Origin: Hyphomicrobiaceae bacterium UBA4118
Lineage (GTDB): Bacteria > Pseudomonadota > Alphaproteobacteria > Rhizobiales > Methyloligellaceae
Reading direction: 5' to 3'
Assembly: GCA_002383105.1 (NCBI GenBank)
Contig: DFXC01000091.1
Coordinates: forward strand, 1 to 22,150
DNA length: 22,150 bases
Of this stretch, positions 7,072 to 15,411 are shown piece by piece; positions within the stretch are counted from its first letter, which is position 1, and each line of letters opens with the position of its first letter. The translations under genes and the position numbers were made by a program. The notes beneath the pieces are model-generated. The model ran no database searches. It was not told the origin of the DNA and worked only from the letters and a program-made list of their open reading frames with translations.

Positions 7072-8004
7072 ATGGTGATAAAAGTTCTCGGTTCAGCGGC
7101 GGGCGGCGGCTTCCCGCAATGGAATTGCAACGGCCGCAATTCGTCTGACGTGCGTCAGGGTGCGGCAGGTCTCAGCCCGCGCACGCAAGCCTCGGTTGCC
7201 GTCAGTGCCGACGGCCGCCAATGGGTCCTGCTCAACGCCACCCCAGACCTCAGGCAGCAAATCAACGACACGCCGGAGCTCTATCCAACCCCTGAGGGCG
7301 GCCCGCGCAACAGCCCGATCAAGGCCGTGGTGCTGACCAATGGCGACATCGATGCCGTGGCAGGCCTGCTCTCCTTGCGCGAAGGACAGCCCTTCACGAT
7401 CTATGGCAGCGCCCGCGTGCTCGATGTTCTTGCCTCCAACAACATCTTCAACGTGCTCGATCCCAAACTCGTCAAGCGAGTCACCATGGAGCTTGGCAAG
7501 CCGTTTGCGGTCGAGGGGCCTTCAGGCCCTGTGGGGATCACGGTCGAGGCTTTCTCCGTGCCGGGCAAGGTCGCGCTCTATCTCGAAGATGAAAAGGCGG
7601 GCACCGATTTCGGCACGCAAGAAGGCGACACGGTCGGCTTGAAGCTGACCGAGACCGCAAGCGGGCGCCACTTCTTCTATATCCCGGGTTGCTTGAAGCT
7701 CGACGATGCGCTCCGCGCGCGGCTGGCAGGAGCGCCTCTCCTCTTCTTCGACGGCACGCTCTACACCAATGACGAGATGATCGCCCAAGGGCTGCTCAAC
7801 AAGACGGGCGACCGCATGGGCCATATGAACATGTCCGGAAGGAGCGGGAGCGTCGAAACTCTCGGCCCTCTCAACATCGGCCGCAAGATCTTCATCCACA
7901 TCAACAATTCCAATCCTGCCTTGCGCGAAGGCTCGCCTCAGCGAGCGGCCGTGGAGGGTGCTGGATGGGAAGTCGCCTATGATGGGATGGAGGTCAGGGT
8001 GTGA
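7072..8004 (+). CDS. pqqB: Coenzyme PQQ biosynthesis protein B
   Basis: PqqB is a metallo-beta-lactamase-fold protein needed for PQQ production, implicated in a hydroxylation step on the tyrosine-derived intermediate. The 310-residue product is normal in length and opens with the family signature VIKVLGSAAGGGFPQWNCNG, followed by SPRTQASVAVSADGRQWVLLNATPDLRQQI and VVLTNGDIDAVAGLLSLREGQPF. The C-terminal part contains GRMGHMNMSG and NIGRKIFIHINNSNPAL, also typical. Where many PqqBs have a C-x-C-x2-C cluster after FPQWN, this one reads CNGRNSS, so only one cysteine remains; I recall Gluconobacter PqqB also lacking it, so the change need not inactivate the protein. No pqqA lies in the 114 bases upstream, and the next gene is asparagine synthase rather than pqqC, so the rest of the pathway must be elsewhere. 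Confidence 0.95.
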   Translation: MVIKVLGSAAGGGFPQWNCNGRNSSDVRQGAAGLSPRTQASVAVSADGRQWVLLNATPDLRQQINDTPELYPTPEGGPRNSPIKAVVLTNGDIDAVAGLLSLREGQPFTIYGSARVLDVLASNNIFNVLDPKLVKRVTMELGKPFAVEGPSGPVGITVEAFSVPGKVALYLEDEKAGTDFGTQEGDTVGLKLTETASGRHFFYIPGCLKLDDALRARLAGAPLLFFDGTLYTNDEMIAQGLLNKTGDRMGHMNMSGRSGSVETLGPLNIGRKIFIHINNSNPALREGSPQRAAVEGAGWEVAYDGMEVRV

Positions 8005-8008
8005 ATGC

Positions 8009-9931
8009 ATGTGCGGCATCGCCGGCTTCCTCGAGCTAGAGCGCCGCTCAGGCACGCAAGAGCTGGAGGCGATTGCCGGCGCCATGGCCGCGCGGCTTGC
8101 TCATCGCGGGCCTGACGACAGGGGCGTCTTCGTTGACGCCGAGGCCGGCATCGCGCTTGGATTTGCCCGTCTCTCCATCATCGATCTGTCGCCGGCCGGC
8201 GCGCAGCCGATGGGTTCCGCCTGCGGCCGCTACGTCATCACCTATAACGGCGAGATCTATAATGCGGGCGAGCTCCGGCCCGAGCTTGAGGCGCTCGGCC
8301 ACCGGTTCAGGGGCCATTCCGATACCGAAGTCATGGTCGAGGCGATCGCCGAATGGGGGTTGCGGGCCACGGTCGAGCGTCTCATCGGCATGTTCGCCTT
8401 TGCGCTGTGGGACCGGAAGGAGCGCTCCCTAAGCCTCGTGCGCGATCGGCTCGGCATCAAGCCGCTCTATTGGGGGAGGCAGAACGGGCGCATCGTCTTC
8501 GCCTCCGAGCTTAAGGCCTTCGAGGCGCTCCCGGGCTGGCAGCCTGAGCTGAACGTCGATGCGCTCGCGTCCTATCTCAGGCTCGCTTATGTGCCGTCTC
8601 CGCACGCGATCTATCGCGGCATCGAGAAACTTGCGCCAGGCCATGGCGTCACCATCGCGGCTGACGGCAAGACGGAGACGTGGGCTTACTGGACGCTTGC
8701 CGACGCCGTCAGAAGAGGAAAGGACGCGCCTCTCGATGTCAGCGATACTGAAGCCGCCGACGCGCTCGAAGCACTGCTGGGCGATGCGGTGGCGCGGCGG
8801 CTTGTCGCCGACGTGCCGCTCGGCGCGTTTCTGTCGGGCGGCATCGACTCCTCGACGGTTGCGGCGATGATGCGGGCGAAGAGCAACGCGCCGGTCCGGA
8901 CCTATTCGATCGGCTTTGACGAGCAGGGCTATGACGAGGCGCCCCACGCGCGCTCCGTCGCCCGCCATCTCGGCACCGAGCACACCGAGCTCTATGTCTC
9001 TCCGCGTCAGGCCCAGGAGGTCGTTCCCGCTCTCCCCGACATTTACGACGAGCCCTTCGCCGATTCCTCGCAAGTGCCGACCTATCTCCTGTCCAAGCTC
9101 ACCCGCCAGCACGTCACGGTGGCGCTGTCGGGAGACGGGGGCGACGAGCTGTTCGCGGGCTATACGCGGCACCGGTTTGCGCGGGCTTTGGCGAGCGTGC
9201 CTGAGAGGGCGGGAAGGGGCCTCGCCTGTGGGCTCGGCCTGGCGGGGCCTGCGTTATGGGACCGCGTGTTCAGCGTGCTCCCCGCCAAGAGGCGCCCTTG
9301 GCTCGCCGGCGATAAGATGCTGAAGGCTTCGGCCATGCTGCGGGGAGGCGGGAAGGGGGCCTATCGCAGCCTGGTCAGCGCCTGGGACGAGCCGGAGAGG
9401 ATCGTAAAGCAGGGACGGGAGCTTAGCGGCCCGATCTTCGACCCGGCCATTGAAGAGGCGCTGCCCGACGGGCTCGACCGCATGCAATATCTCGACACGC
9501 TGACCTACCTTCCCGACGACATCCTCACCAAGGTCGATCGCGCCAGCATGGCGGTGGCGCTCGAGGTGCGCGTTCCCATTCTCGATCACCGCGTTGTCGA
9601 GCTTTCCTGGCGGCTGCCGTCGCGATTCAAGATGCGGCGCGGCAAGGGCAAATGGCTGCTCCGCCAGGTGCTGTGCCGTCACGTGCCCAAGGCTCTCGTC
9701 GAGCGGCCAAAGACGGGCTTCGCCATTCCCATCGGGAGCTGGCTCAGAGGGCCGCTTAAGCCTTGGGCTGAGGAGCTCTTGTCGGAAAAGCGTCTTGCCG
9801 AGGGTGGACTGCTTGATCCGGCGCCGATCTTGGCGCGCTGGCGCGAGCATCTCGATGGACGCCGCAATTGGCATGCGCCGTTATGGACCGTGCTGATGTT
9901 CCAGGCCTGGCGCGAGGCGCGCGGGATCTAA
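8009..9931 (+). CDS. asnB: Asparagine synthase (glutamine-hydrolysing)
   Basis: Class II glutamine amidotransferase that makes asparagine, or amidates a related carboxylate, from glutamine and ATP. The ATG at 8009 is the correct start because it puts Cys at position 2 (MCGIAGF), the N-terminal nucleophile after Met removal; a longer frame upstream is not real. The glutaminase domain (about 2-215) shows LAHRGPDDRG and YNGEIYNAGELR. The synthetase domain contains the PPi-loop FLSGGIDSSTVAAMM (about 274-288) and LSGDGGDELFAGYTRHRFA. At 640 residues it belongs to the longer AsnB/AsnO-like group often found in surface-polysaccharide or secondary-metabolite loci, so the acceptor may not be free aspartate. 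It begins 4 bases after pqqB, which suggests co-transcription, and ends 3 bases from the convergent CHAD gene. Confidence 0.93.
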   Translation: MCGIAGFLELERRSGTQELEAIAGAMAARLAHRGPDDRGVFVDAEAGIALGFARLSIIDLSPAGAQPMGSACGRYVITYNGEIYNAGELRPELEALGHRFRGHSDTEVMVEAIAEWGLRATVERLIGMFAFALWDRKERSLSLVRDRLGIKPLYWGRQNGRIVFASELKAFEALPGWQPELNVDALASYLRLAYVPSPHAIYRGIEKLAPGHGVTIAADGKTETWAYWTLADAVRRGKDAPLDVSDTEAADALEALLGDAVARRLVADVPLGAFLSGGIDSSTVAAMMRAKSNAPVRTYSIGFDEQGYDEAPHARSVARHLGTEHTELYVSPRQAQEVVPALPDIYDEPFADSSQVPTYLLSKLTRQHVTVALSGDGGDELFAGYTRHRFARALASVPERAGRGLACGLGLAGPALWDRVFSVLPAKRRPWLAGDKMLKASAMLRGGGKGAYRSLVSAWDEPERIVKQGRELSGPIFDPAIEEALPDGLDRMQYLDTLTYLPDDILTKVDRASMAVALEVRVPILDHRVVELSWRLPSRFKMRRGKGKWLLRQVLCRHVPKALVERPKTGFAIPIGSWLRGPLKPWAEELLSEKRLAEGGLLDPAPILARWREHLDGRRNWHAPLWTVLMFQAWREARGI

Positions 9932-9934
9932 AAC

Positions 9935-10906
9935 CTAGCTCGCGCGGCCGGTGCGCAGCTCGCCGAACGCCACGACATTGTCCAGCCGCGATTCGGCAAC
10001 TGCCTTGGCTGCGCCGCTGGCGGCGATCGACCAATAGGCCTCGATGCGCTCGGCGAAGGGCCGCGACCGCTCAGCGAACAGCAGCTCCCCTTGCGTCCCG
10101 GCCTCCTCGCGCAGCGCCTTGTGGCGCTTGTGGCAACGCTTCAAAAAGGCGGCGGTCTCGTCGGGACTTCCAAACGTCATGGTCGGAGTGGAGACGAGCC
10201 GGCCGAGCAGAGAGATGTCGTGGTCGTCGCCAAGGACCTGCGACAGCGACCGTGCGGCCTCCGCCCGCGCCGTCAGCTCCGACGGCCAGCACGGTGCGAG
10301 AAGTTGCATCTGCCGCCAATGATGCTGCACGCCCTTGCGCCACTCATGCAGATCCTCGTCGCGGTCGGTGGCCAAGCCATCCTTGAAGCATTGGCGGGTC
10401 GTGCGATAGCAGCGCCGCAAGCCTTTGGTGAGGGAGCGGAAGTCGTCGGGATAGACGGCGAGGCCGGCGAAGGCCGGACGAAGCTCGAGCAGGCCGCGCA
10501 TGGCATCGGAGGCTGCGCTCCGCTCCAGGTTCTGCTCCGCCGCGTGCCGGCGCTTCTCGAGCCAGGCGCGCAAGGAGTGGATCGGCCCTTGGCCAGGTCC
10601 TTTCTCGGTCTCGCGGTCGAGCTTGTCCACGGCGTCGATCAGGGCATGGGCGTCGCGGGCCGGGGCAAGCCCCCTGGCGATGGCGGCGAGCCTGTCGGTC
10701 AGATTGGCGAAGGCCGGCTCTGGCATCCCGGGTCGAGCGAGGAGAAGGAGCGAGCGGAGCCGTTTCAGGCATTTGCGGGCACTGTGGACGCCGCTTTGGC
10801 GGTCGGGTGGCGTCGAGAGCGAGCCATGGGCGAGATCAAGCTCGGCGAAGGCCACGCGGCGCAACGCCTCGCTCATTGGAATCGCCGGATCGAGACGATA
10901 GCTCAT
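9935..10906 (-). CDS. CHAD domain-containing protein
   Basis: A helical protein carrying the conserved-histidine CHAD domain, a fold known to bind inorganic polyphosphate. I chose the ATG at 10906 (323 residues) because AAGGGG lies just upstream and the sequence MSYRLDPAIPMSEALRRV is the usual CHAD opening; a longer frame from 11029 adds 41 low-complexity residues overlapping thiE. Conserved basic motifs are visible: HSARKCLKRLRSLLLL (His41), LRAWLEKRRHAAEQNL, HEWRKGVQHHWRQMQLL, and GDDHDISLLGRLV near the end. There is no CYTH (triphosphatase) domain attached. The role is probably polyphosphate-associated, but the exact function is unknown. It is co-directional with thiE upstream (86-base gap) and could be read from the thi operon. 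Confidence 0.88.
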   Translation of the reverse strand: MSYRLDPAIPMSEALRRVAFAELDLAHGSLSTPPDRQSGVHSARKCLKRLRSLLLLARPGMPEPAFANLTDRLAAIARGLAPARDAHALIDAVDKLDRETEKGPGQGPIHSLRAWLEKRRHAAEQNLERSAASDAMRGLLELRPAFAGLAVYPDDFRSLTKGLRRCYRTTRQCFKDGLATDRDEDLHEWRKGVQHHWRQMQLLAPCWPSELTARAEAARSLSQVLGDDHDISLLGRLVSTPTMTFGSPDETAAFLKRCHKRHKALREEAGTQGELLFAERSRPFAERIEAYWSIAASGAAKAVAESRLDNVVAFGELRTGRAS

Positions 10907-10992
10907 CGACGCCCCTTCGCTCTCGCTGGAATTTGCCCCGGACGGATGATCCTCGCCCGAGGGGCTCCCGGTCAAGGACACAACGCGCGAGG

Positions 10993-11625
10993 TCAGCCCT
11001 GTGGACGTCCTGTGGATAAATTGCGCCACGGCGCGGTGGCGGTAAGCCAGTTTTGCGCCCGCTTCTCAGGGTCTTGGCTTGTCACAATATCGGTGATGAC
11101 GGCGACCGAGTCGGCGCCTGAGGCGAGCACCATCGGGGCCCGCTGAAGGGTGATGCCGCCAATCGCCACCAGGGGGCAGTTGAGTTTTGCCCGCCATTCG
11201 CCAATGCGGGGCAGGCCTTGCGGGGGCCAGGGCATGGCTTTGAGCGTGGTGGCATAGACGGGGCCGAGCGCGACATAGTCGGCATTTGCGGCAAGCGCCG
11301 TCTCCAGCTCAGCGTGGCTGTGGGTGCTGACGCCGATCCTCACGTTCGCGGCCCTGATGGCGTAGAGGTCGACGCGAGCCAAATCCTCCTGGCCGAGATG
11401 CACGAACGAGACTCCGGCGGCGATGGCCTCGCGCCAATAGTCGTTGACGACAAGCTGGCACCGGTACGCTGCGCAAAGCGCTGCGGCTTTCTTGATCTCG
11501 GCGCGGACGACGCTCGCGTCCTTATCCTTGATGCGGAGCTGCACGAGTCTGATGCCCTGAGGCAGAAGGCGGGCGAGCCAATCCGTGTCGGGGACGATGG
11601 GGTAGAAGGGATCGAGTGCGGCCAA
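10993..11625 (-). CDS. thiE: Thiamine-phosphate synthase
   Basis: ThiE joins hydroxymethylpyrimidine diphosphate with thiazole phosphate to give thiamine phosphate. The TIM-barrel product (210 residues) shows GIRLVQLRIKD at the first strands, LVVNDYWREAIAAGVSFVHLGQEDL (the VNDxxxxA...VHLGQ motif), IGVSTHSHAELETAL, ADYVALGPVYATTLK, and PLVAIGGITLQRAPMVLASGADSVAVI near the phosphate-binding end. The start appears to be TTG at 11625, 22 bases after the thiG stop, with no strong ribosome site. The protein begins directly at the first strand (LDPFYPIVPDTDW), as in other short alphaproteobacterial ThiE proteins. Last gene of the thiazole run. The usual TTLK segment is followed by an atypical AMPWPPQGLP. 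Confidence 0.92.
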   Translation of the reverse strand: MAALDPFYPIVPDTDWLARLLPQGIRLVQLRIKDKDASVVRAEIKKAAALCAAYRCQLVVNDYWREAIAAGVSFVHLGQEDLARVDLYAIRAANVRIGVSTHSHAELETALAANADYVALGPVYATTLKAMPWPPQGLPRIGEWRAKLNCPLVAIGGITLQRAPMVLASGADSVAVITDIVTSQDPEKRAQNWLTATAPWRNLSTGRPQG

Positions 11626-11647
11626 GATCGAGACCGAGCGTGAACGA

Positions 11648-12436
11648 TCAGGATGCGTGATCGATCTTGAAGAAGGGCGTGCCGGCGACCGGGGTGGACG
11701 GCGAGGCCATGTCGCGCGGCTCGATCAGGCCCGCCTCGAAGGCGAGGCGCCCGGCTTCGACGGCTTTGGCGAAGGCTTGCGCCATCTTTACCGGATCGCC
11801 GGCCTTGGCCACGGCGGTGTTGAGCAGCACGGCGTCGTAGCCCATCTCCATGGCCTCTGCCGCGTGCGAGGGCGTGCCGATCCCGGCATCGATGACGAGC
11901 GGCGTGTCGGGGAAATAAGCGCGGAGCGTCTTCAGCGCGTCCTTGTTGATCAGCCCGCGCGCCGAGCCGATCGGGGCCGCCCACGGCATCAGCACGGCGC
12001 AGCCCCCTGCGACGAGGCGCTCGGCGGCGCTCAAATCCTCGGTGGTATAGGGCAGCACCTCGAAGCCGTCTTCGGTGAGCGCGGCGGCGGCCTCGACGAG
12101 ACCGAACAGGTCGGGCTGCAAGGTATCGTCGTTGGCGATGACTTCGAGCTTGATCCAGTTGGTGCCGAACAGCTCGCGCGCCATCTTGGCGGTGGCAATC
12201 GCCTCTTTGGCGCTGCGGCAGCCGGCGGTGTTCGGCAGCACGCGACATCCGAGCTCTTCGATCAACGCCCAGAAACCCTGACCGGTGCGGGCCCGCGCCG
12301 ACTCGCGTCTGAGCGAGACGGTGACGATCTGCGCACCCGAAGCCTCGACCGCCTGTTGCAGGCACTCAGGCGAAGGATAGTGCGCCGTTCCGAGCAGGAG
12401 ACGCGAGGTGAATTGGGCGCCGTACAGGGTGAGCAT
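11648..12436 (-). CDS. thiG: Thiazole synthase
   Basis: ThiG builds the thiazole phosphate ring from deoxyxylulose 5-phosphate, dehydroglycine and the sulfur carried by ThiS-thiocarboxylate. The 262-residue protein is full length: [20 protein letters not shown] at the start, the active-site lysine in [72 protein letters not shown] and [21 protein letters not shown]. The ATG at 12436 overlaps the thiS stop as TGATG, with AGGGCGG upstream, so the sulfur carrier and synthase are translationally coupled. Glycine-derived imine is presumably supplied by ThiO, encoded upstream. Confidence 0.97.
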   Translation of the reverse strand: MLTLYGAQFTSRLLLGTAHYPSPECLQQAVEASGAQIVTVSLRRESARARTGQGFWALIEELGCRVLPNTAGCRSAKEAIATAKMARELFGTNWIKLEVIANDDTLQPDLFGLVEAAAALTEDGFEVLPYTTEDLSAAERLVAGGCAVLMPWAAPIGSARGLINKDALKTLRAYFPDTPLVIDAGIGTPSHAAEAMEMGYDAVLLNTAVAKAGDPVKMAQAFAKAVEAGRLAFEAGLIEPRDMASPSTPVAGTPFFKIDHAS

Positions 12437-12633
12437 CAGCCGCCCTGCCTAGGCGCCACGATCTCGATCTCGTCGGCGTCGGTCAATGGCGTCACCTCGC
12501 GCGAGGCGGCGGCGACGAAGCTGCCATTCAGGGCGGTCGCGATCTTCGCCTCGGCAAAGCCGAGCCGGGCGCAAAGCTCATCGAGGTTCTTGGCGTCGGT
12601 GGCGAAAGGCTCACCGTTCAGCAGGACTTTCAA
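12436..12633 (-). CDS. thiS: Thiamine biosynthesis sulfur carrier protein
   Basis: Small ubiquitin-like sulfur carrier of 65 residues ending in the required Gly-Gly (APRQGG), whose C-terminus is adenylated and thiocarboxylated before donating sulfur to the thiazole. The start is a TTG at 12633: GGAGG lies 7 bases upstream and the protein then opens KVLLNGEPF, matching the family; a longer upstream frame is only the thiO gene read out of phase. The family core is seen as [27 protein letters not shown] and [10 protein letters not shown]. It overlaps the end of thiO by 23 bases and the start of thiG by one base. Confidence 0.94.
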   Translation of the reverse strand: MKVLLNGEPFATDAKNLDELCARLGFAEAKIATALNGSFVAAASREVTPLTDADEIEIVAPRQGG

Positions 12634-13621
12634 GAAACACCTCCGGGTCCATCGCACCCGTCTCGAGATAGGCGGCAACGAGCTCGGCCAGCGCGGGAGC
12701 AAGGAGAAACCCATGCCGGTACAAACCGTTCACGTAGATATAGCCTTTCGTGACGATAATCCTAGGCCGATTGTCGGGGAAGGCAGGTCGGGCGCCCGCA
12801 CCCTGCCGCACGATCTCGGCCTCGGCGAAGGCCGGATTGAGCGCATAGGCCGCCGACAGAAGATCGAGCGCCGAGCGGAGCGTGATGGGGCCGGTTTCCT
12901 CGCTCTCGATCACCGTGGCGCCGATCATGTAGAGGCCGTTGCCCCAGGGAACGACATAAAGCGGAAAGCGCGGATGCAAAAGCCGCACGGGCCGCGCCAA
13001 GTCCACCTCACGGCTCCTCACCACGATCCTCTCGCCCCGCACGCCGCGAAGGGTGGGGAGCTTGTCCCTGGCGGCGAGGCCGCGGCAATCGACGACGACG
13101 CCGGCGTCCTTCGGGGGCTCGCCCTCGCCGAAGCGCAAGCTGACGCCTTCCGCTTCAACCTGCTCGAGCAGGAAGCGCAAGGCGGAATCAGGCGGCAGAT
13201 GGGCTTCCTCTTTGTAATAGAGCGCGCCGGCGAAACGGTCGTCGAGGGCCGGCTCAAGCGCCGTAAGCTCGGCCGGAGACAGCCGCCGATGCCCTCCCGT
13301 CATGCGTGCGAAGCGATCGAGCTCGGCGCGGTCGCGATGGAGCGCCACGACGAGCGTGCCGTTGGCGACCGTGCCGGGATAGGTCTCCCGCCAAAGCGCG
13401 ATGCCGCGCTCGCCGAGCTCCCTGATCACGGCCTCGGCGCTCTCCTCCTCGCAGCGGGGCGCGAGCATGGCGCCGGCATAGGGACTGCAGGCATCCGCGA
13501 AGGCTTGCGTTGAGCGCTCGTGGAGAGTGACTTCATGGCCGCGACGCGCGAGCGTCAACGCCTGCCACAGGCCGACGATGCCGGCGCCGCGTATCGCGAT
13601 GCGTTGTTTTCGCGTGGCCAT
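12611..13621 (-). CDS. thiO: Glycine oxidase (FAD-dependent)
   Basis: ThiO oxidises glycine to the imine (dehydroglycine) used by ThiG, with FAD and oxygen. The N-terminal Rossmann motif is IAIRGAGIVGLWQALTLARRGHEVTLHE (GxGxxG at residues 12-17). Further family features are GAMLAPRCEEE, PVRLLHPRFPLYVVPWGNG with a following IGATVIESE, and the C-terminal FAD-closing segment YVNGLYRHGFLLAPALAELVA. The product is 336 residues, normal length. The ATG at 13621 overlaps the ggt stop (TGATG) with CGGGGA upstream; a TTG immediately before it is less likely. Together with thiS, thiG and thiE it completes the thiazole branch; thiC is not in the window. Confidence 0.94.
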   Translation of the reverse strand: MATRKQRIAIRGAGIVGLWQALTLARRGHEVTLHERSTQAFADACSPYAGAMLAPRCEEESAEAVIRELGERGIALWRETYPGTVANGTLVVALHRDRAELDRFARMTGGHRRLSPAELTALEPALDDRFAGALYYKEEAHLPPDSALRFLLEQVEAEGVSLRFGEGEPPKDAGVVVDCRGLAARDKLPTLRGVRGERIVVRSREVDLARPVRLLHPRFPLYVVPWGNGLYMIGATVIESEETGPITLRSALDLLSAAYALNPAFAEAEIVRQGAGARPAFPDNRPRIIVTKGYIYVNGLYRHGFLLAPALAELVAAYLETGAMDPEVFLESPAER

Positions 13622-15366
13622 CAATCCCCGAGCGCCGCGCCTTCGCGGCGCGGGTCGGCCCCGCCCTCAAGCCCGTCAGGCGTGACCGCGATGATGTGCT
13701 GCCCGCTCACCAAGGATACGCGGTTGACCTCATGGCCCATTCCGCTAAGCGCCGCCGCGAGAGAGTCCCACTCAGGCCCCGGCTCGAGCAGGACAGCGTC
13801 CTCGGTGATGCCGAAATTGGCGAGCGCACTTGCCTGTGCCGGGTCGAGCCGCCAATCGATCAGGGCGACGATCGCCTTGATATTGTAGAGGATGATCGCC
13901 GTGCCGCCCGGCGAGCCAAGCACGTAGAGGAGCCGGCCGTCCTCTCCGAACACTATGCTCGGGTCCAGTGAACTCCGCGGGCGCTTGCCTCCTTCGACGC
14001 GATTGGCGACAGGACGCCCCTCTTCGTCGACGGGAAGGAAAGAGAAATCGGTGAGCTGATTGTTGAGCAGGAAGCCGCGCACTATGGTCCGCGCGCCGAA
14101 CGCCTGCTCGATGGTCGTGGTCATGGACAGTGCGTTACCGTCATCGTCGACGATCGAGATCTGGCTCGTGCCGGCGGCCTCGTGCGTGGCGTCGCGGCCG
14201 AACGCCCCTTGCCGCGTGTTGAGCGGAGAGCCCGCCGCGACATGGGCTTGCGCGCGGTTGGGGTCGATCAGGCCGCGGCGCTCGGCGACATAGGCAGGGT
14301 TGAGCAGCCCGGCCACCGGGGCTGGGACGAAATCCGTGTCCGCGAGATAGCGCGCGCGGTCGGCAAGCGCGAGCCGTTCAGCCTCGACAATTGTGTGGAC
14401 AGCCTCAGCGCCAAGCGGCGTTGAGCCGAGATCGTAGGGGGCGATGAGGGCGAGCACTTGGCCGACAGTCACACCGCCGGAGGAGGGCGGCCCCGGCCCG
14501 CACACCCGGTCGACGCGATAGAGGATGCAGACGGGCTCTCGCTCTTTGGCGCGATAGCTGGCGAGATCTTCTTCCGTCAGCTTGCCGGCCTTGCGCGGAT
14601 CGTTTTGCACCGCCTTGGCGATGTCGCGAGCGATGTCGCCTTGATAGAAGGGCGTGGGGCCCTCGCGAGCGATCGTCTCCAGCGTATCGGCGAGCGCGGG
14701 ATTGGCGAGCTTGTAGCCGACCGGCCAAGGCCTTCCCGCTTCATCGAAGAAATAGGCTCGGGCTTCGGGCGCGAAGCTGTTGGGGTCCGCCTCGGCGATG
14801 AGCTTGGCGAGGCGGGGTGAGATCGGGAAGCCCTCGCGGGCAAGCGCGATGGCAGGCTGGAAGAGCTCAGCCCAGGGGAGTTTGCCGTATTTGTCGTGGG
14901 CGAGCTTCAGCGCCGCAAGCACGCCGGGGGCGCCCACCGAAAGGCCGCTCGCCATGGCGGCGTCGCGCGGCAGCGGCTTGCCCTCGGCGTCGAGGAAAAG
15001 CTCGGGCGCGGCAGAAGCGGGCGCCGTCTCCCGCCCGTCGAAGCTAGCCAGCTGCTTCTTGCCCGCGTCCCAATAGAGAATGAAGGCGCCGCCGCCGATC
15101 CCTGAGGATTGCGGCTCGACGAGATTGAGTACCAACTGCGTGGCAATGCCGGCATCGATGGCGCTGCCGCCCTTGCGCAAGATGGCAAGGCCGGCCTCGG
15201 CGGCGAGCGGATTAGCCGCAATCACCATATGGGTCTTTGCCTTGACGAGCGTTTTCGGCAAGAAGCCGCTTGTGCCTTCCGGCTGCTCCAAGGCGTTGAG
15301 CGCCGGGGCGCCAAATGCCAGAAGCAGCGCGAGCGTGGCGACAATGGATAAGAGCTTGCGTCTCAT
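13621..15366 (-). CDS. ggt: Gamma-glutamyltransferase precursor, exported
   Basis: Periplasmic N-terminal-nucleophile enzyme that hydrolyses or transfers the gamma-glutamyl group of glutathione. From ATG 15366 (581 residues) there is a signal peptide (RRKLLSIVATLALLLAFGAPALNA); an ATG at 15378 adds four residues. The large subunit shows VIAANPLAAEAGLAILRKGG, IGGGAFILYWD, DGRETAPA and PPSSGGVTVGQVL. The autocleavage site is Thr400 in AAGTSQISIVDDDGNALSMT, followed by LLNNQLTDFSF and the oxyanion GSPGGTAIILYNIKA. The usual T-[TS]-H reads T-S-Q here, a conservative departure. The stop overlaps thiO by one base, so translation may continue into the thiamine genes, an unusual partner for ggt. Released cysteine or glycine could feed thiazole synthesis (inference). 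Confidence 0.93.
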   Translation of the reverse strand: MRRKLLSIVATLALLLAFGAPALNALEQPEGTSGFLPKTLVKAKTHMVIAANPLAAEAGLAILRKGGSAIDAGIATQLVLNLVEPQSSGIGGGAFILYWDAGKKQLASFDGRETAPASAAPELFLDAEGKPLPRDAAMASGLSVGAPGVLAALKLAHDKYGKLPWAELFQPAIALAREGFPISPRLAKLIAEADPNSFAPEARAYFFDEAGRPWPVGYKLANPALADTLETIAREGPTPFYQGDIARDIAKAVQNDPRKAGKLTEEDLASYRAKEREPVCILYRVDRVCGPGPPSSGGVTVGQVLALIAPYDLGSTPLGAEAVHTIVEAERLALADRARYLADTDFVPAPVAGLLNPAYVAERRGLIDPNRAQAHVAAGSPLNTRQGAFGRDATHEAAGTSQISIVDDDGNALSMTTTIEQAFGARTIVRGFLLNNQLTDFSFLPVDEEGRPVANRVEGGKRPRSSLDPSIVFGEDGRLLYVLGSPGGTAIILYNIKAIVALIDWRLDPAQASALANFGITEDAVLLEPGPEWDSLAAALSGMGHEVNRVSLVSGQHIIAVTPDGLEGGADPRREGAALGD

Positions 15367-15411
15367 GGCTGGCAGCATAACCGGTTTCGCTACGGGAGCC
15401 ACAAGCTCCAT

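Noticed and set aside
7958..8008. Longer asparagine synthase start overlapping pqqB
   Set aside because: The N-terminal nucleophile enzyme needs Cys2; only ATG 8009 gives MCGIAGF.
10907..11029. Longer N-terminus for the CHAD protein
   Set aside because: The extra 41 residues are low-complexity and overlap thiE; ATG 10906 has a ribosome site and the usual family opening.
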